A stretch of DNA of 64,000 bases from Pseudomonas sp. R84 (GCF_009834515.1 NZ_CP019426.1:5835001-5899000), one strand, 5' to 3'; counted from the first letter of the stretch, positions 45,785-64,000 are shown. Notes: generated by a model from the letters alone, not told the origin. Numbers and translations: made by a program.

Positions 45785-46978
45785 TTACGCGATGATTTTG
45801 GCTACGACGCCAGCGCCGACGGTACGACCGCCTTCACGGATAGCGAAACGCAGGCCATCTTCCATTGCGATGGTTTTGATCAGGGTAACAGTCATCTGAA
45901 TGTTGTCACCTGGCATTACCATTTCAACGCCTTCTGGCAGCTCGCAGTTACCAGTCACGTCAGTAGTACGGAAGTAGAACTGTGGACGGTAGCCTTTGAA
46001 GAACGGAGTGTGACGACCGCCTTCTTCCTTGCTCAGAACATAAACTTCTGCGGTGAAAGTGGTGTGCGGCTTAACCGAACCCGGCTTAACCAGAACCTGA
46101 CCACGCTCAACGTCGTCACGCTTGGTACCACGCAGCAGAACGCCGCAGTTCTCGCCAGCACGACCTTCGTCGAGCAGCTTGCGGAACATTTCAACACCGG
46201 TGCAAGTAGTAACGGTGGTGTCACGCAGACCAACGATTTCCAGCGGATCTTGAACGCGAACAATACCGCGCTCGATACGACCAGTCACAACAGTACCGCG
46301 ACCAGAGATCGAGAATACGTCTTCGATTGGCATCAGGAACGGCTTGTCAGTCACGCGAACTGGTTCTGGGATGTAGCTGTCCAGAGTTTCAACCAGTTTC
46401 TTGACGGCAGTGGTGCCCATCTCGTTGTCGTCTTTGCCTTCCAGAGCCATACGAGCCGAACCGATGATGATTGGAGTGTCATCGCCCGGGAAGTCGTAGG
46501 TGGACAGCAGGTCGCGAACTTCCATCTCAACCAGTTCCAGCAGCTCAGCGTCGTCTACCAGGTCAGCCTTGTTCAGGAAAACCACGATGTACGGAACGCC
46601 AACCTGACGGGACAGCAGGATGTGCTCACGGGTTTGTGGCATCGGACCATCAGCGGCCGAGCAAACCAGAATAGCGCCGTCCATTTGAGCAGCACCGGTG
46701 ATCATGTTCTTCACATAGTCAGCGTGACCTGGGCAGTCAACGTGAGCGTAGTGACGGATCTTCGAGTTGTACTCAACGTGTGCGGTGTTGATGGTGATAC
46801 CGCGAGCTTTCTCTTCCGGTGCGCTGTCGATCTTGTCGAAGTCAACGATTGCGGAACCGAAAACTTCGGAGCAAACGCGAGTCAGAGCAGCAGTCAGAGT
46901 GGTTTTACCGTGGTCAACGTGACCAATGGTGCCAACGTTGACGTGCGGTAGGGAACGATCAAATTTTTCTTTAGCCAC
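45785..46978 (-). CDS. tufA: Elongation factor Tu (copy A)
   Basis: A 397-residue EF-Tu, the GTPase that brings aminoacyl-tRNA to the ribosome. G1 GHVDHGKT is at 19-26, DCPGHADY is G3 and NKADLVDD is G4. Domains 2 and 3 follow from about 210 and 310. It is last in the str operon, 31 bases after fusA. Compared with tufB the protein differs only at residue 307 (Thr here, Lys in tufB) and the last residue (Ala here, Glu in tufB). Confidence 0.97.
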   Translation of the reverse strand: MAKEKFDRSLPHVNVGTIGHVDHGKTTLTAALTRVCSEVFGSAIVDFDKIDSAPEEKARGITINTAHVEYNSKIRHYAHVDCPGHADYVKNMITGAAQMDGAILVCSAADGPMPQTREHILLSRQVGVPYIVVFLNKADLVDDAELLELVEMEVRDLLSTYDFPGDDTPIIIGSARMALEGKDDNEMGTTAVKKLVETLDSYIPEPVRVTDKPFLMPIEDVFSISGRGTVVTGRIERGIVRVQDPLEIVGLRDTTVTTCTGVEMFRKLLDEGRAGENCGVLLRGTKRDDVERGQVLVKPGSVKPHTTFTAEVYVLSKEEGGRHTPFFKGYRPQFYFRTTDVTGNCELPEGVEMVMPGDNIQMTVTLIKTIAMEDGLRFAIREGGRTVGAGVVAKIIA

Positions 46979-47009
46979 GACAATTAACTCCTAGCCTAAA
47001 GGGGCTGAA

Positions 47010-49115
47010 TCAGCCTTGTTTTTTGGTTACGGATTCGACGATGTGCGACGGAGCCGTATCGTATTTTTTGAATTCCATAGAGTAGCTTGCGCGACCCTGG
47101 GACATGGAACGAACGTCGGTCGCATAACCGAACATCTCACCCAGTGGAACCTCGGCACGGATAACCTTGCCGGACACTGTGTCTTCCATACCCTGGATCA
47201 TGCCGCGACGACGGTTAAGGTCGCCCATCACATCACCCATATAGTCTTCAGGCGTAACAACCTCTACAGCCATGATCGGCTCAAGCAACTCACCACCGCC
47301 CTTCTGGGCCAGTTGCTTGGTCGCCATGGAGGCAGCCACTTTAAACGCCATCTCGTTGGAGTCGACGTCGTGGTAAGAACCATCGAACACGGTAGCCTTC
47401 AGGCCGATCAGCGGATAGCCGGCAACAACGCCGTTCTTCATCTGCTCTTCGATACCCTTCTGGATAGCCGGGATGTATTCCTTAGGAACCACACCACCTA
47501 CAACTTCGTTCACGAATTGCAGACCTTCCTGACCTTCGTCAGCGGGAGCAAAACGGATCCAGCAGTGACCGAACTGACCACGACCGCCGGATTGACGAAC
47601 GAACTTGCCTTCGATTTCACAGTTCTTCGTGATGCGCTCACGATAGGAAACCTGAGGCTTGCCGATGTTGGCTTCGACGTTGAACTCACGGCGCATCCGG
47701 TCAACCAGGATGTCCAGGTGCAGTTCGCCCATGCCGGAGATGATCGTTTGACCAGTCTCTTCATCAGTTTTAACGCGGAAAGACGGGTCTTCCTGAGCAA
47801 GTTTGCCCAGAGCGATACCCATTTTTTCCTGGTCATCCTTGGTCTTAGGCTCTACGGCAACCGAAATAACCGGCTCCGGGAAGTCCATGCGAACCAGGAT
47901 GATTGGCTTGTCAGCGTTGCAGAGGGTTTCACCAGTGGTGACGTCCTTCATGCCGATCAGGGCCGCGATGTCACCAGCGCGCACTTCCTTGATCTCTTCA
48001 CGGGCGTTTGCGTGCATTTGCACCATACGACCCACGCGCTCTTTTTTGCCTTTAACCGAGTTGATCACGCCGTCGCCGGAGTTCAACACGCCCGAGTAAA
48101 CGCGGACGAAGGTCAAGGTACCCACGAATGGGTCGGTAGCGATCTTGAACGCCAGAGCCGAGAACGGCTCCGCATCGTCTGCATGACGCTCCAGCTCGAT
48201 TTCCTCGTTATCCGGGTCAGTACCCTTGATAGCAGGAATGTCGGTTGGCGCAGGCAGGAAGTCGATAACGGCGTCGAGAACCAGGGGAACACCCTTGTTC
48301 TTGAACGAAGAACCGCAAACAGCCAGTACGATTTCGCCGGCGATAGTACGCTGACGCAAAGCAGCTTTGATCTCTACGATCGACAGCTCTTCGCCTTCCA
48401 GGTACTTGTTCATCAGCTCTTCGTTGGCTTCAGCAGCAGCTTCAACCATGTTGTTGCGCCACTCTTCAGCCAGCTCTTGCAGCTCAGCAGGGATGTCCTT
48501 GCGAACAGGGACCATACCTTTGTCAGAGTCGTTCCAGTAGACAGCTTGCATGTTGATCAGATCGATCTGACCCTGGAAGTTGTCTTCTGAACCGATGGCC
48601 AACTGGATTGGCACCGGAGTGTGACCCAGACGCTGCTTGATCTGACCGATCACGCGCAGGAAGTTGGCGCCGGCACGGTCCATCTTGTTCACGTAAACAA
48701 GACGTGGAACGCCGTACTTGTTGGCTTGACGCCATACGGTTTCCGACTGAGGCTCAACACCCGAAGTACCGCAGAATACAACGACAGCGCCGTCGAGTAC
48801 GCGCAGGGAGCGTTCAACTTCAATAGTGAAGTCAACGTGGCCCGGAGTATCGATTACGTTGAAGCGATGCTCGTCTTTGTACTGCTTCTCGGAACCTTTC
48901 CAGAAGGCGGTAATAGCAGCAGAAGTAATGGTAATACCACGCTCCTGCTCCTGAACCATCCAGTCTGTGGTCGCGGCGCCGTCATGCACCTCGCCCATTT
49001 TGTGACTTTTGCCGGTGTAAAAAAGGACGCGCTCGGTGGTGGTGGTTTTACCAGCATCCACGTGAGCGACGATACCGATGTTACGGTAGCGGCTAATCGG
49101 AGTAGTACGAGCCAT
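47010..49115 (-). CDS. fusA: Elongation factor G
   Basis: A 701-residue EF-G, the translocation GTPase. AHVDAGKT is at 17-24, DTPGHVDFT is G3 and [10 protein letters not shown] is G4. Domain IV ends with the conserved [14 protein letters not shown] and later [28 protein letters not shown]. No insertions or deletions relative to the family. It lies between rpsG (30 bases) and tufA (31 bases). Confidence 0.97.
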   Translation of the reverse strand: MARTTPISRYRNIGIVAHVDAGKTTTTERVLFYTGKSHKMGEVHDGAATTDWMVQEQERGITITSAAITAFWKGSEKQYKDEHRFNVIDTPGHVDFTIEVERSLRVLDGAVVVFCGTSGVEPQSETVWRQANKYGVPRLVYVNKMDRAGANFLRVIGQIKQRLGHTPVPIQLAIGSEDNFQGQIDLINMQAVYWNDSDKGMVPVRKDIPAELQELAEEWRNNMVEAAAEANEELMNKYLEGEELSIVEIKAALRQRTIAGEIVLAVCGSSFKNKGVPLVLDAVIDFLPAPTDIPAIKGTDPDNEEIELERHADDAEPFSALAFKIATDPFVGTLTFVRVYSGVLNSGDGVINSVKGKKERVGRMVQMHANAREEIKEVRAGDIAALIGMKDVTTGETLCNADKPIILVRMDFPEPVISVAVEPKTKDDQEKMGIALGKLAQEDPSFRVKTDEETGQTIISGMGELHLDILVDRMRREFNVEANIGKPQVSYRERITKNCEIEGKFVRQSGGRGQFGHCWIRFAPADEGQEGLQFVNEVVGGVVPKEYIPAIQKGIEEQMKNGVVAGYPLIGLKATVFDGSYHDVDSNEMAFKVAASMATKQLAQKGGGELLEPIMAVEVVTPEDYMGDVMGDLNRRRGMIQGMEDTVSGKVIRAEVPLGEMFGYATDVRSMSQGRASYSMEFKKYDTAPSHIVESVTKKQG

Positions 49116-49145
49116 AAAGCCCTCGCAAAATTAGTGAAGCTAAAA

Positions 49146-49619
49146 TTAGAAGCGGTAGTGCGAGAAAGCTTTGTTAGCTTCAGCCATACGGTGCACGTCT
49201 TCACGCTTCTTAACAGCAGCACCTTTACCTTCAGCAGCATCCAGCAGTTCGCCAGCCAAACGCAGAGCCATAGACTTCTCGCCACGCTTACGGGCGAAGT
49301 CTACCAACCAGCGCATTGCCAGAGCGTTACGACGGGAAGGACGAACCTCGACCGGAACCTGGTAAGTAGCACCACCAACGCGGCGCGACTTCACTTCGAC
49401 CAGCGGAGCGATGGCGTCGAGTGCTTTTTCGAAGAGTTCCAGGGGATCGGTGCCAGCCTTACGGGTCGCAACGGTTTCCAGGGCACCATAAACGATACGC
49501 TCGGCAACGGCTTTCTTGCCGCTTTCCATAACGTGGTTCATGAATTTGGCGAGGATCTGGCTTCCGTATTTCGGATCGTCCAGAATCTCACGCTTTGCTG
49601 CTACGCGACGTCTTGGCAT
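49146..49619 (-). CDS. rpsG: 30S ribosomal protein S7
   Basis: A 157-residue uS7: [20 protein letters not shown] and [21 protein letters not shown]. It binds the 3' domain of 16S rRNA and, in E. coli, represses the str operon from the rpsL-rpsG gap; that gap is 107 bases here, which would fit such a site, but I have not folded it. Confidence 0.97.
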   Translation of the reverse strand: MPRRRVAAKREILDDPKYGSQILAKFMNHVMESGKKAVAERIVYGALETVATRKAGTDPLELFEKALDAIAPLVEVKSRRVGGATYQVPVEVRPSRRNALAMRWLVDFARKRGEKSMALRLAGELLDAAEGKGAAVKKREDVHRMAEANKAFSHYRF

Positions 49620-49726
49620 GATAAGCCCTCAAGCGGTCTTCAGGTTAGCTCGGGACAGATCCAATGGATGCGTGCCCGACCTTACTCTTATCGACTCAAT
49701 AAAATGAAAATCTGCAAAACGGCCGA

Positions 49727-50098
49727 TTACTTCGGACGCTTGGTACCGTACTTCGAACGACCCTGGTTACGACCTTTAACGCCGGAAGTATCCAAAGAAC
49801 CGCGAACGGTGTGGTAACGAACACCTGGCAAGTCTTTTACACGACCGCCGCGGATCAATACCACGCTGTGCTCTTGCAGGTTGTGACCTTCACCACCGAT
49901 GTACGAGGAAACCTCGAAACCGTTGGTCAGGCGCACACGGCATACTTTACGCAGTGCCGAGTTAGGTTTTTTCGGCGTGGTGGTGTACACACGGGTGCAC
50001 ACGCCACGACGTTGCGGGCAGTTCTGCAGCGCAGGTACGTCGGATTTCTCGACGATACGCTTACGCGGCTGACGTACCAGCTGGTTGATAGTTGCCAT
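49727..50098 (-). CDS. rpsL: 30S ribosomal protein S12
   Basis: A 123-residue uS12. The decoding loops [12 protein letters not shown] and [18 protein letters not shown] are unaltered, so the usual streptomycin-resistance changes (Lys42/43 and Lys87/88) are absent. It is the first gene of the str operon with a readable promoter about 90 bases upstream. Confidence 0.97.
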
Positions 50099-50189
50099 CT
50101 ACTAGCTCCACTGTTGTCTTGCGACGCTATTGTCTTGCAAGAAAAGCAAAATGGCAGGAACGAATTCCCGCCAAATTTAGGGGATCAAG

Positions 50190-50218
50190 AGTCTAAAGAG
50201 GATCTTGCCCCCAGTCAA
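50190..50218 (-). promoter_or_regulatory. Promoter of the str operon (rpsL)
   Basis: Minus strand: -35 TTGACT (50213-50218), 17 bases, -10 TAGACT (50190-50195). The leader is about 85 bases. No T-run terminator is visible between rpoC and this promoter, so read-through from rpoC is possible. Confidence 0.75.
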
Positions 50219-50314
50219 GGCAAGGCCCCGACCTCCCCGCCCCTCGAACCTCGACAAATTGTCTCGATTCGATGAACGGAGCGACCAGGGCCTTACGCTC
50301 ATTTATCGCAGAAC

Positions 50315-54514
<4,200 letters not shown>

Positions 54515-54578
54515 GGCCTTTCCTCCTGGCGGAGCAGAGAGCGGGCAATCCTGCCCCGCTCTCGATTCGCGTCACGTG

Positions 54579-58652
<4,074 letters not shown>

Positions 58653-58797
58653 CAGCGTTCCCCAGCTTGGTCACCTGCTTGTTTGGCCCCTCCCGACGGG
58701 AGCAGCCAGAAAATCGTGCAAACCCCATGGTTTGCGCCACCGCATCGGGTGGTTACAGCGCCTTTATCAGCACCGACCCAGTCGGCTGCCAATAACG

Positions 58798-58827
58798 GAA
58801 AAAGGCCGGTGGCAAGAGCCACCAGCC
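58798..58827 (-). terminator. Attenuator between rplL and rpoB
   Basis: Minus strand GGCTGGTGGC and GCCACCGGCC form a 10-bp stem (one G-U) with loop TCTT, followed by TTTTTCC. Position and form match the partial terminator of E. coli between rplL and rpoB. The rest of the 221-base gap has no gene. Confidence 0.8.
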
Positions 58828-58873
58828 ATCAGCCTGTCGCTTGACGCTCGGGCTGGAGGAGCAAAGTCGATAC

Positions 58874-59239
58874 TTATTTCAGCTCGACTTTAGCGCCTGC
58901 TTCTTCCAGCTTCTTCTTGGCGTCTTCAGCCGCTTCTTTCGAAACGCCTTCAGCTACAACCTGAGGAGCGCCGTCTACTTTCTCTTTGGCTTCTTTCAGG
59001 CCCAGACCGGTCAGTTCACGAACTGCCTTGATCACGTTAACCTTCTTCTCGCCAGCTTCCAGCAGAACAACGTTGAACTCGGTTTGCTCTTCAACAACAG
59101 CGGCGGCAGCAGCTGGACCAGCAGAAGCAGCGGCAGCGGATACGCCGAACTTCTCTTCCATTGCCTTGATCAGCTCAACGATTTCCAGAACCGATTTTTC
59201 GCCGATTGCGTCGATGATTTGTTCGTTAGTCAGAGACAT
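58874..59239 (-). CDS. rplL: 50S ribosomal protein L7/L12
   Basis: A 121-residue bL12 of the ribosome stalk: N-terminal dimer part (1-33), an Ala/Gly hinge [16 protein letters not shown] (34-50) and the factor-binding C-terminal domain with [18 protein letters not shown]. Several dimers bind L10. It is 78 bases after rplJ. Confidence 0.97.
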   Translation of the reverse strand: MSLTNEQIIDAIGEKSVLEIVELIKAMEEKFGVSAAAASAGPAAAAAVVEEQTEFNVVLLEAGEKKVNVIKAVRELTGLGLKEAKEKVDGAPQVVAEGVSKEAAEDAKKKLEEAGAKVELK

Positions 59240-59317
59240 GACTTATTTCCTGAATTGGGGGATAGCCTGGAGGCCATCGAAATAAACAAAAATACGCGAG
59301 AGAGGAAACGCTCAGCC

Positions 59318-59818
59318 TCAGGCTGCAGCAGCTTCTTTCTGGTCGCGAAGTGCCGCCAGAGTACGAGCCAATTTGCTGGTAGCGCCTTGAATCACGCTCA
59401 TCAGCTGGGAAATTGCTTCGTCACGGGTCGGCAGGCTTGCCAGAACGTCGATCTGATTAGCTGCGAGGAACTTGCCCTCGAACGCAGCTGCCTTGATCTC
59501 GAACTTGTCCTGACCTTTAGCAAACTCTTTGAACAGACGAGCAGCAGCGCCCGGGTGTTCGTTGGAGAATGCGATCAAGGTCGGGCCGGTGAACACGTCG
59601 TTGAGAACACTGTATTCAGTGTCAGCAACAGCGCGCTTGAGCAGGGTGTTACGTACAACACGTACGTAAACGCCAGCTTCACGAGCCTCTTTACGGAGTC
59701 CGGTCATTGCGCCTACTGTTACGCCACGTGCATCAACCACGACAGCGGACAGAGCGACTTTGGCAGCCTCGTTGACTTCAGCGACGATGGCCTTCTTGTC
59801 TTCGAGATTAATTGCCAC
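59318..59818 (-). CDS. rplJ: 50S ribosomal protein L10
   Basis: A 166-residue uL10, base of the stalk: [19 protein letters not shown] at the start, [20 protein letters not shown], and the C-terminal helix ([19 protein letters not shown]) that binds L12 dimers. The start appears to be GTG (5'-GTGGCAATT) or an equivalent at 59818 following AGGAG. It is controlled by the L10 leader upstream. Confidence 0.95.
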   Translation of the reverse strand: MAINLEDKKAIVAEVNEAAKVALSAVVVDARGVTVGAMTGLRKEAREAGVYVRVVRNTLLKRAVADTEYSVLNDVFTGPTLIAFSNEHPGAAARLFKEFAKGQDKFEIKAAAFEGKFLAANQIDVLASLPTRDEAISQLMSVIQGATSKLARTLAALRDQKEAAAA

Positions 59819-59894
59819 GGGTTTAACTCCTGCTTGTTACCGTTTCATTCGATCGAAACCGAATGTCGTTTTGGTGTCTGATTCGGTAAGGAAC

Positions 59895-59960
59895 CGGGAG
59901 CACCATCTGCGTAGGCTTATGGTTTAAGACTTGCGTCGCCTACGGTCTTGGATAGCCCCC
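59895..59960 (-). ncRNA. L10-binding leader RNA of rplJL
   Basis: In the 200-base rplA-rplJ gap the minus strand reads CCGTAGGC ... GACGCAAGTCTTAAACC ... GCCTACGCAGATGGTGC. GTAGGC (59938-59943) pairs with GCCTAC (59911-59916), and the internal loop resembles the L10(L12) leader of E. coli and its relatives. Binding of L10-L12 there would block rplJ translation. The exact ends are estimated. Confidence 0.6.
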
Positions 59961-59986
59961 GCCAGGCAGGGACCCCAATCTTTCAA

Positions 59987-60010
59987 TTGGCGCGAAAACA
60001 ATCGCGCCAA
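59987..60010 (-). other. Hairpin between rplA and rplJ
   Basis: TTGGCGCGA and TCGCGCCAA pair perfectly (9 bp) with a 6-base loop, 8 bases after the rplA stop. No T-run follows, so it may be a stabilising or processing hairpin rather than a terminator. Confidence 0.6.
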
Positions 60011-60018
60011 CCTTTGTC

Positions 60019-60714
60019 TTACGCGTCCAGCGAGCTCTGGTCGATAACCAGACCTGGGCCCATAGTGGTGCTCAGGGTAACGCGCTTGACGTAAATACCT
60101 TTCGAGGAAGCTGGCTTGATACGCTTCAGATCTGCGATCAGGGCTTCAACGTTTTCCTTCAGCTTGACGGCGTCGAAGCCCATCTTGCCAACGGAAGTGT
60201 GAATGATGCCGTTTTTGTCGGTGCGATAACGAACCTGACCAGCTTTAGCGTTTTTAACCGCGGTAGCTACGTCTGGAGTTACGGTACCAACCTTAGGGTT
60301 AGGCATCAGACCACGTGGGCCGAGGATCTGACCCAGTTGACCTACAACGCGCATGGCATCCGGGGATGCGATCACTACGTCATAGTTCAGGTCGCCGCCT
60401 TTCATTTCGGCAGCCAGGTCGTCCATACCTACACGGTCAGCGCCGGCAGCCAAAGCGGCCTCAGCAGCTGGACCCTGAGTGAACACAGCAACGCGAACAG
60501 TCTTGCCAGTGCCGTGTGGCAGCACAGTAGCGCTACGAACAACCTGGTCGGATTTACGCGGGTCTACACCCAGGTTTACAGCAACGTCGAACGACTCGCT
60601 GAACTTGACAGTCGACAGCTCAGCCAGCAGAGCAGCGGCATCTACAATGTTGTAGGCCTTGCCTGCTTCGATTTTGCCGGCGATAGCCTTTTGACGCTTG
60701 GTCAGCTTAGCCAT
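60019..60714 (-). CDS. rplA: 50S ribosomal protein L1
   Basis: A 231-residue uL1 of the L1 stalk, which moves the E-site tRNA out: [19 protein letters not shown] at the start and [18 protein letters not shown] near 130. In E. coli L1 represses the rplK start. It overlaps the rplK stop by one base (TAATG). Confidence 0.97.
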   Translation of the reverse strand: MAKLTKRQKAIAGKIEAGKAYNIVDAAALLAELSTVKFSESFDVAVNLGVDPRKSDQVVRSATVLPHGTGKTVRVAVFTQGPAAEAALAAGADRVGMDDLAAEMKGGDLNYDVVIASPDAMRVVGQLGQILGPRGLMPNPKVGTVTPDVATAVKNAKAGQVRYRTDKNGIIHTSVGKMGFDAVKLKENVEALIADLKRIKPASSKGIYVKRVTLSTTMGPGLVIDQSSLDA

Positions 60715-61145
60715 TACACACCCTCCACGTTAAGGCCCATGCTACGAGCAGAACCGGCGATAGTACGCACGGCTGCATCCATATCAGCTGCAGTCAGATC
60801 CGCGTTTTTGGTTTTCGCGATTTCTTCCAGCTGAGCACGGGTAACGGTGCCAACCTTAACGGTGTTCGGACGAGCGGAACCGCTGGTCAGACCGGCCGCC
60901 TTCTTCAGCAGAACCGAAGCCGGGGTGGATTTGGTTTCGAAAGTGAAACTACGGTCGCTGTAGACAGTGATGATCACTGGAGTCGGCAGACCTGCTTCAA
61001 GACCCTGAGTACGGGCGTTGAAGGCCTTGCAGAATTCCATGATGTTCACGCCGTGCTGACCCAAAGCAGGACCAACAGGTGGGCTTGGGTTAGCCTGAGC
61101 GGCCTTCACTTGCAGCTTGATGTAAGCGGTAATTTTCTTGGCCAT
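60714..61145 (-). CDS. rplK: 50S ribosomal protein L11
   Basis: A 143-residue uL11: [20 protein letters not shown], then [19 protein letters not shown], the thiostrepton region, which looks normal. It activates RelA in starvation. ATG 61145 is the family start; an earlier in-frame start would add four residues. It is 117 bases after nusG. Confidence 0.97.
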   Translation of the reverse strand: MAKKITAYIKLQVKAAQANPSPPVGPALGQHGVNIMEFCKAFNARTQGLEAGLPTPVIITVYSDRSFTFETKSTPASVLLKKAAGLTSGSARPNTVKVGTVTRAQLEEIAKTKNADLTAADMDAAVRTIAGSARSMGLNVEGV

Positions 61146-61217
61146 GAGGCACTCCAATTACGGGTTCGAACGCCTCGAAAGGCTCCCCGGTTACTTGCGC
61201 GTTTATCCCAGTGACGA

Positions 61218-61247
61218 CAAAACCCCACAGCCTAGGGCTGCGGGGTT
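61218..61247 (-). terminator. Terminator-like hairpin between nusG and rplK
   Basis: Minus strand AACCCCGCAGCC and GGCTGTGGGGTT form a 12-bp stem (one G-U) with a 3-base loop and a short T stretch (GGGGTTTTG). It is 15 bases after nusG. A promoter for rplKA should follow, but I saw no clear one. Confidence 0.7.
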
Positions 61248-61262
61248 GGGATGCTTGTCCAG

Positions 61263-61796
61263 TTAGACCTTTTCGACCTGACTGAACTCCAACTCTACCG
61301 GGGTAGAGCGACCGAAAATGAGCACTGCCACTTGGATCCGGCTCTTTTCGTAATTAACTTCTTCAACAACGCCATTGAAATCAGCGAATGGACCGTCATT
61401 GACTCGCACCGTCTCACCTGGCTCGAAGAGAGTCTTCGGCTTAGGCTTGTCGCTACCATCAGCAACACGACGCAGAATTGCTTCCGCCTCTTTATCGGTG
61501 ATCGGCGCAGGCTTATCGGCAGTACCGCCAATAAAACCCATCACCCGAGGTGTATCCTTGACCAAGTGCCAAGTACCCTCATTCATATCCATCTGAACCA
61601 GCACATAACCTGGAAAGAACTTGCGCTCGCTTTTGCGTTTCTGGCCATTACGCATTTCAACCACTTCTTCAGTGGGAACCAGAATCTCGCCGAAGCCATC
61701 TTCCATGCCAGCCAGCTTTACGCGCTCGACCAGCGAGCGCATCACATGCTTCTCGTAACCCGAGTAAGCATGCACAACATACCAACGCTTAGCCAC
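61263..61796 (-). CDS. nusG: Transcription elongation/antitermination factor NusG
   Basis: A 177-residue NusG. The N-terminal NGN domain has [20 protein letters not shown] and [16 protein letters not shown] linker and the C-terminal KOW domain ([20 protein letters not shown]) follow. It binds polymerase and couples it to Rho or S10. It starts 9 bases after secE. Confidence 0.97.
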   Translation of the reverse strand: MAKRWYVVHAYSGYEKHVMRSLVERVKLAGMEDGFGEILVPTEEVVEMRNGQKRKSERKFFPGYVLVQMDMNEGTWHLVKDTPRVMGFIGGTADKPAPITDKEAEAILRRVADGSDKPKPKTLFEPGETVRVNDGPFADFNGVVEEVNYEKSRIQVAVLIFGRSTPVELEFSQVEKV

Positions 61797-61805
61797 GGGA
61801 CACCC

Positions 61806-62174
61806 TTAGCCGACAATCAAGGAAACAAGCCAGCCGAGCAGGGAATCAAGCCCCCACAACAGCAACGCCATAACCAGAACAACAGCCACCACAATCAGGG
61901 TGGTCTGCGTGGTTTCTTGGCGAGTTGGCCAAACGACTTTACGAATCTCGGTGCGAGCTTCCTTAACGAGTACAAAGAAAGACTTGCCCTTCGCAGTCTG
62001 CAGGCCTACAAAGGCAGCTACAGCAGCAATGACAAGCAAAGCGAGTACACGGTACAGGATCGGCGAAGCAGAGTAATACTGATTGCCAACAACGCCAACA
62101 ACCACCAAAGCGACAACTACAAGCCACTTGAGCAGATCGAAGCGAGAGCCTTGAGCTTCAGCTTTAGGAGTCAT
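61806..62174 (-). CDS. secE: Protein translocase subunit SecE
   Basis: A 122-residue SecE of the gamma-proteobacterial three-helix type. Membrane helices are near 17-32, 38-58 and 91-118, with the conserved RTEIRKVVWPTRQETTQTT amphipathic stretch. It forms the channel with SecY. It is followed by nusG (9 bases) and preceded by tRNA-Trp. Confidence 0.96.
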   Translation of the reverse strand: MTPKAEAQGSRFDLLKWLVVVALVVVGVVGNQYYSASPILYRVLALLVIAAVAAFVGLQTAKGKSFFVLVKEARTEIRKVVWPTRQETTQTTLIVVAVVLVMALLLWGLDSLLGWLVSLIVG

Positions 62175-62219
62175 CTATGAAGATCCTGTGAAAAGAAAGC
62201 CAGACACACCAAGTGAATC

Positions 62220-62295
62220 TGGCAGGTCAGGAGGGAATCGAACCCCCAACCTACGGTTTTGGAGACCGTCGCTCTGCCAATTGAGCTACTGACCT
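62220..62295 (-). tRNA. tRNA-Trp (anticodon CCA)
   Basis: A 76-base tRNA: acceptor AGGTCAG with CTGACCT, anticodon loop CTCCAAA, TpsiC loop GGTTCGATTC, and an encoded 3' GCCA. It lies between tufB and secE. Confidence 0.97.
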
Positions 62296-62348
62296 AAAAC
62301 AAAATCAGGCCGACCATTATGCCGGCCCGAAAAATACATTACAACCAC

Positions 62349-63542
62349 TTACTCGATGATTTTAGCTACGACACCAGCGCCGACGGTACGACCGCCTTCA
62401 CGGATAGCGAAACGCAGGCCATCTTCCATTGCGATGGTTTTGATCAGGGTAACAGTCATCTGAATGTTGTCACCTGGCATTACCATTTCAACGCCTTCTG
62501 GCAGCTCGCAGTTACCAGTCACGTCAGTAGTACGGAAGTAGAACTGTGGACGGTAGCCTTTGAAGAACGGAGTGTGACGACCGCCTTCTTCCTTGCTCAG
62601 AACGTAAACTTCTGCAGTGAACTTGGTGTGCGGCTTAACCGAACCCGGCTTAACCAGAACCTGGCCACGCTCAACATCGTCACGCTTGGTGCCACGCAAC
62701 AGAACGCCGCAGTTCTCGCCAGCACGACCTTCGTCGAGCAGCTTGCGGAACATTTCAACACCGGTGCAAGTAGTAACGGTGGTGTCACGCAGACCAACGA
62801 TTTCCAGCGGATCTTGAACGCGAACGATACCGCGCTCGATACGACCAGTCACAACAGTACCGCGACCAGAGATCGAGAATACGTCTTCGATTGGCATCAG
62901 GAACGGCTTGTCAGTCACGCGAACTGGTTCTGGGATGTAGCTGTCCAGAGTTTCAACCAGCTTCTTGACGGCAGTGGTGCCCATCTCGTTGTCGTCTTTG
63001 CCTTCCAGAGCCATACGAGCCGAACCGATGATGATTGGAGTGTCATCGCCCGGGAAGTCGTAGGTGGACAGCAGGTCGCGAACTTCCATCTCAACCAGTT
63101 CCAGCAGCTCAGCGTCGTCTACCAGATCAGCCTTGTTCAGGAAAACCACGATATACGGAACGCCAACCTGACGGGACAGCAGGATGTGCTCACGGGTTTG
63201 CGGCATCGGACCATCAGCGGCCGAGCAAACCAGAATAGCGCCGTCCATTTGAGCAGCACCGGTGATCATGTTCTTCACATAGTCAGCGTGACCTGGGCAG
63301 TCGACGTGAGCGTAGTGACGGATCTTCGAGTTGTACTCAACGTGTGCGGTGTTGATGGTGATACCGCGAGCTTTTTCTTCTGGCGCGCTGTCGATCTTGT
63401 CGAAGTCAACGATTGCGGAACCGAAGACCTCGGAGCAAACGCGAGTCAGAGCAGCAGTCAGAGTGGTTTTACCGTGGTCAACGTGACCAATGGTCCCAAC
63501 GTTGACGTGGGGCAGGGAACGATCAAATTTTTCCTTAGCCAT
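62349..63542 (-). CDS. tufB: Elongation factor Tu (copy B)
   Basis: A 397-residue EF-Tu nearly identical to tufA at DNA level. It differs at residues 307 (Lys) and 397 (Glu). The start is ATG 63542; a longer in-frame reading adds five residues without a ribosome site. It follows tRNA-Thr and precedes tRNA-Trp-secE, as in many gamma-proteobacteria. The near-identity is expected from gene conversion between the copies. A weak hairpin lies in the 53 bases before tRNA-Trp. Confidence 0.97.
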   Translation of the reverse strand: MAKEKFDRSLPHVNVGTIGHVDHGKTTLTAALTRVCSEVFGSAIVDFDKIDSAPEEKARGITINTAHVEYNSKIRHYAHVDCPGHADYVKNMITGAAQMDGAILVCSAADGPMPQTREHILLSRQVGVPYIVVFLNKADLVDDAELLELVEMEVRDLLSTYDFPGDDTPIIIGSARMALEGKDDNEMGTTAVKKLVETLDSYIPEPVRVTDKPFLMPIEDVFSISGRGTVVTGRIERGIVRVQDPLEIVGLRDTTVTTCTGVEMFRKLLDEGRAGENCGVLLRGTKRDDVERGQVLVKPGSVKPHTKFTAEVYVLSKEEGGRHTPFFKGYRPQFYFRTTDVTGNCELPEGVEMVMPGDNIQMTVTLIKTIAMEDGLRFAIREGGRTVGAGVVAKIIE

Positions 63543-63595
63543 CGATATCACCCTCAACAGAAGAAATTAGACAAACAATATCAACCATTAAAACA

Positions 63596-63621
63596 AAGGC
63601 AGATATTTTCATATCTGCCTT
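63596..63621 (-). terminator. Hairpin between tRNA-Thr and tufB
   Basis: AAGGCAGATAT and ATATCTGCCTT form a perfect 11-bp stem with a 4-base loop (GAAA on the minus strand), followed by TGTTTTAATGG. It is 6 bases after tRNA-Thr and about 54 before tufB. It may be an attenuator limiting EF-Tu mRNA relative to tRNA, or a processing signal. Confidence 0.65.
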
Positions 63622-63627
63622 GTTATA

Positions 63628-63703
63628 TGGAGCTCTTGAGCGGATTTGAACCGCTGACCTCACCCTTACCAAGGGTGTGCTCTACCAACTGAGCTACAAG
63701 AGC
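63628..63703 (-). tRNA. tRNA-Thr (anticodon GGT)
   Basis: A 76-base tRNA: acceptor GCTCTTG with CAAGAGC, anticodon stem ACCCT/AGGGT with loop TGGTA, encoded TCCA end. It reads ACC/ACU. Confidence 0.97.
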
Positions 63704-63729
63704 GAAACACTTTGCACAACCTGCAAACT

Positions 63730-63803
<74 letters not shown>

Positions 63804-63828
63804 GGAGCCTGCAGCTCACGCTCAAATC

Positions 63829-63913
63829 TGGTGGAGGGAGAAGGATTCGAACCTTCGAAGTCGTAGACGTCAGATTTACAGTCTGATCCCTTTGGCCGCT
63901 CGGGAACCCCTCC
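63829..63913 (-). tRNA. tRNA-Tyr (anticodon GTA)
   Basis: An 85-base tRNA with a long variable arm: acceptor GGAGGGG with a CCCTCC 3' side, anticodon loop CTGTAAA, encoded ACCA. It is first in the cluster. Confidence 0.97.
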
Positions 63914-63926
63914 TAATCAGGCCGGC

Positions 63927-63954
63927 ATTCTATACTATGCCAAACCCCTGTCAA
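63927..63954 (-). promoter_or_regulatory. Promoter of the tRNA-tufB cluster
   Basis: Minus strand: perfect -35 TTGACA (63949-63954), 16 bases, -10 TAGAAT (63927-63932), then a GC-rich discriminator GCCGGCC typical of stringently controlled stable-RNA promoters. It is 14 bases ahead of tRNA-Tyr. The last 46 bases of the window hold no gene that I can see. Confidence 0.85.
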
Positions 63955-64000
63955 GCATTTTCTCATTTAAAAACCTGAGCTTAGCTGCGTTGACACCGCC

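Noticed and set aside
61146..61217. Promoter for rplKA after the nusG terminator
   Set aside because: GATAAA-like -10 bases exist but no acceptable -35 at 16-18 bases.
62296..62348. Terminator between tufB and tRNA-Trp
   Set aside because: A short stem with a G-U pair and TGATTTTG follows, too weak to separate it from tRNA processing; left as a remark under tufB.

Overview
This window comes from a Pseudomonas chromosome, most likely the P. fluorescens group. Three things point there. The first is gene order known from P. aeruginosa: a DUF3299 gene, oprG and the PA4068/PA4069-type pair, then ssb, an MFS transporter, uvrA, the bfrA/ftnA-type ferritin, katA and rplQ. The second is the protein sequences themselves. 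The third is a set of REP-type palindrome pairs with a GTGGGAGCGAGC core, typical of fluorescent pseudomonads. Base composition is high in GC and even, and I see no prophage, transposase, CRISPR array or other island.

Bases 1-24.5 kb are ordinary accessory and housekeeping genes separated by repeats. A truncated ABC permease and a DUF3299 lipid/periplasm protein come first, then oprG with a well placed Anr/FNR-type box. Next are a translationally overlapping pair of nucleotide-sugar enzymes (minus strand), the large helicase Lhr, and an MscS-superfamily channel. A four-gene operon follows in which every junction is an ATGA overlap: DUF72, an endonuclease/exonuclease/phosphatase-fold protein (YbhP), cardiolipin synthase (ClsB/YbhO) and a YbhN-type membrane protein. 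Then come an alpha/beta hydrolase overlapping a DUF3182 gene, and a GlxA-type regulator divergent from a cysteine hydrolase.

From 19.8 to 24.5 kb lies a six-gene operon equivalent to E. coli yjfI-yjfJ(pspA-like)-yjfK-yjfL-yjfM-yjfC. It couples a PspA/IM30 membrane-remodelling protein to DUF2170, DUF2491, DUF350 and DUF1190 proteins and a glutathionylspermidine-synthase-like ATP-grasp ligase. Its presumed promoter is bracketed by two identical 12-bp palindromes, and the first gene carries an N-terminal segment that resembles a ribbon-helix-helix DNA-binding motif. I consider this the best candidate in the window for an under-described regulated system.

From 24.5 to 31.7 kb are an MFS-ssb pair (minus) divergent from uvrA, then the iron and peroxide defence genes ftnA (a ferritin without the haem-ligand methionine) and katA.

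From 31.9 kb to the end, all genes are on the minus strand and form the expression superoperon. In transcription order it runs tRNA-Tyr, tRNA-Gly, tRNA-Thr, tufB, tRNA-Trp, secE, nusG, rplK, rplA, rplJ, rplL, rpoB, rpoC, rpsL, rpsG, fusA, tufA, the S10 cluster (rpsJ to rpsQ), the spc cluster (rplN to rpmJ) and the alpha cluster (rpsM to rplQ). Good sigma-70 promoters can be read ahead of the tRNA cluster, rpsL, rpsJ and rpsM. Hairpins or terminators lie between tRNA-Thr and tufB, nusG and rplK, rplA and rplJ, rplL and rpoB, tufA and rpsJ, rpsN and rpsH, rpmJ and rpsM, and after rplQ. The rplJ leader carries an L10-binding-type fold.
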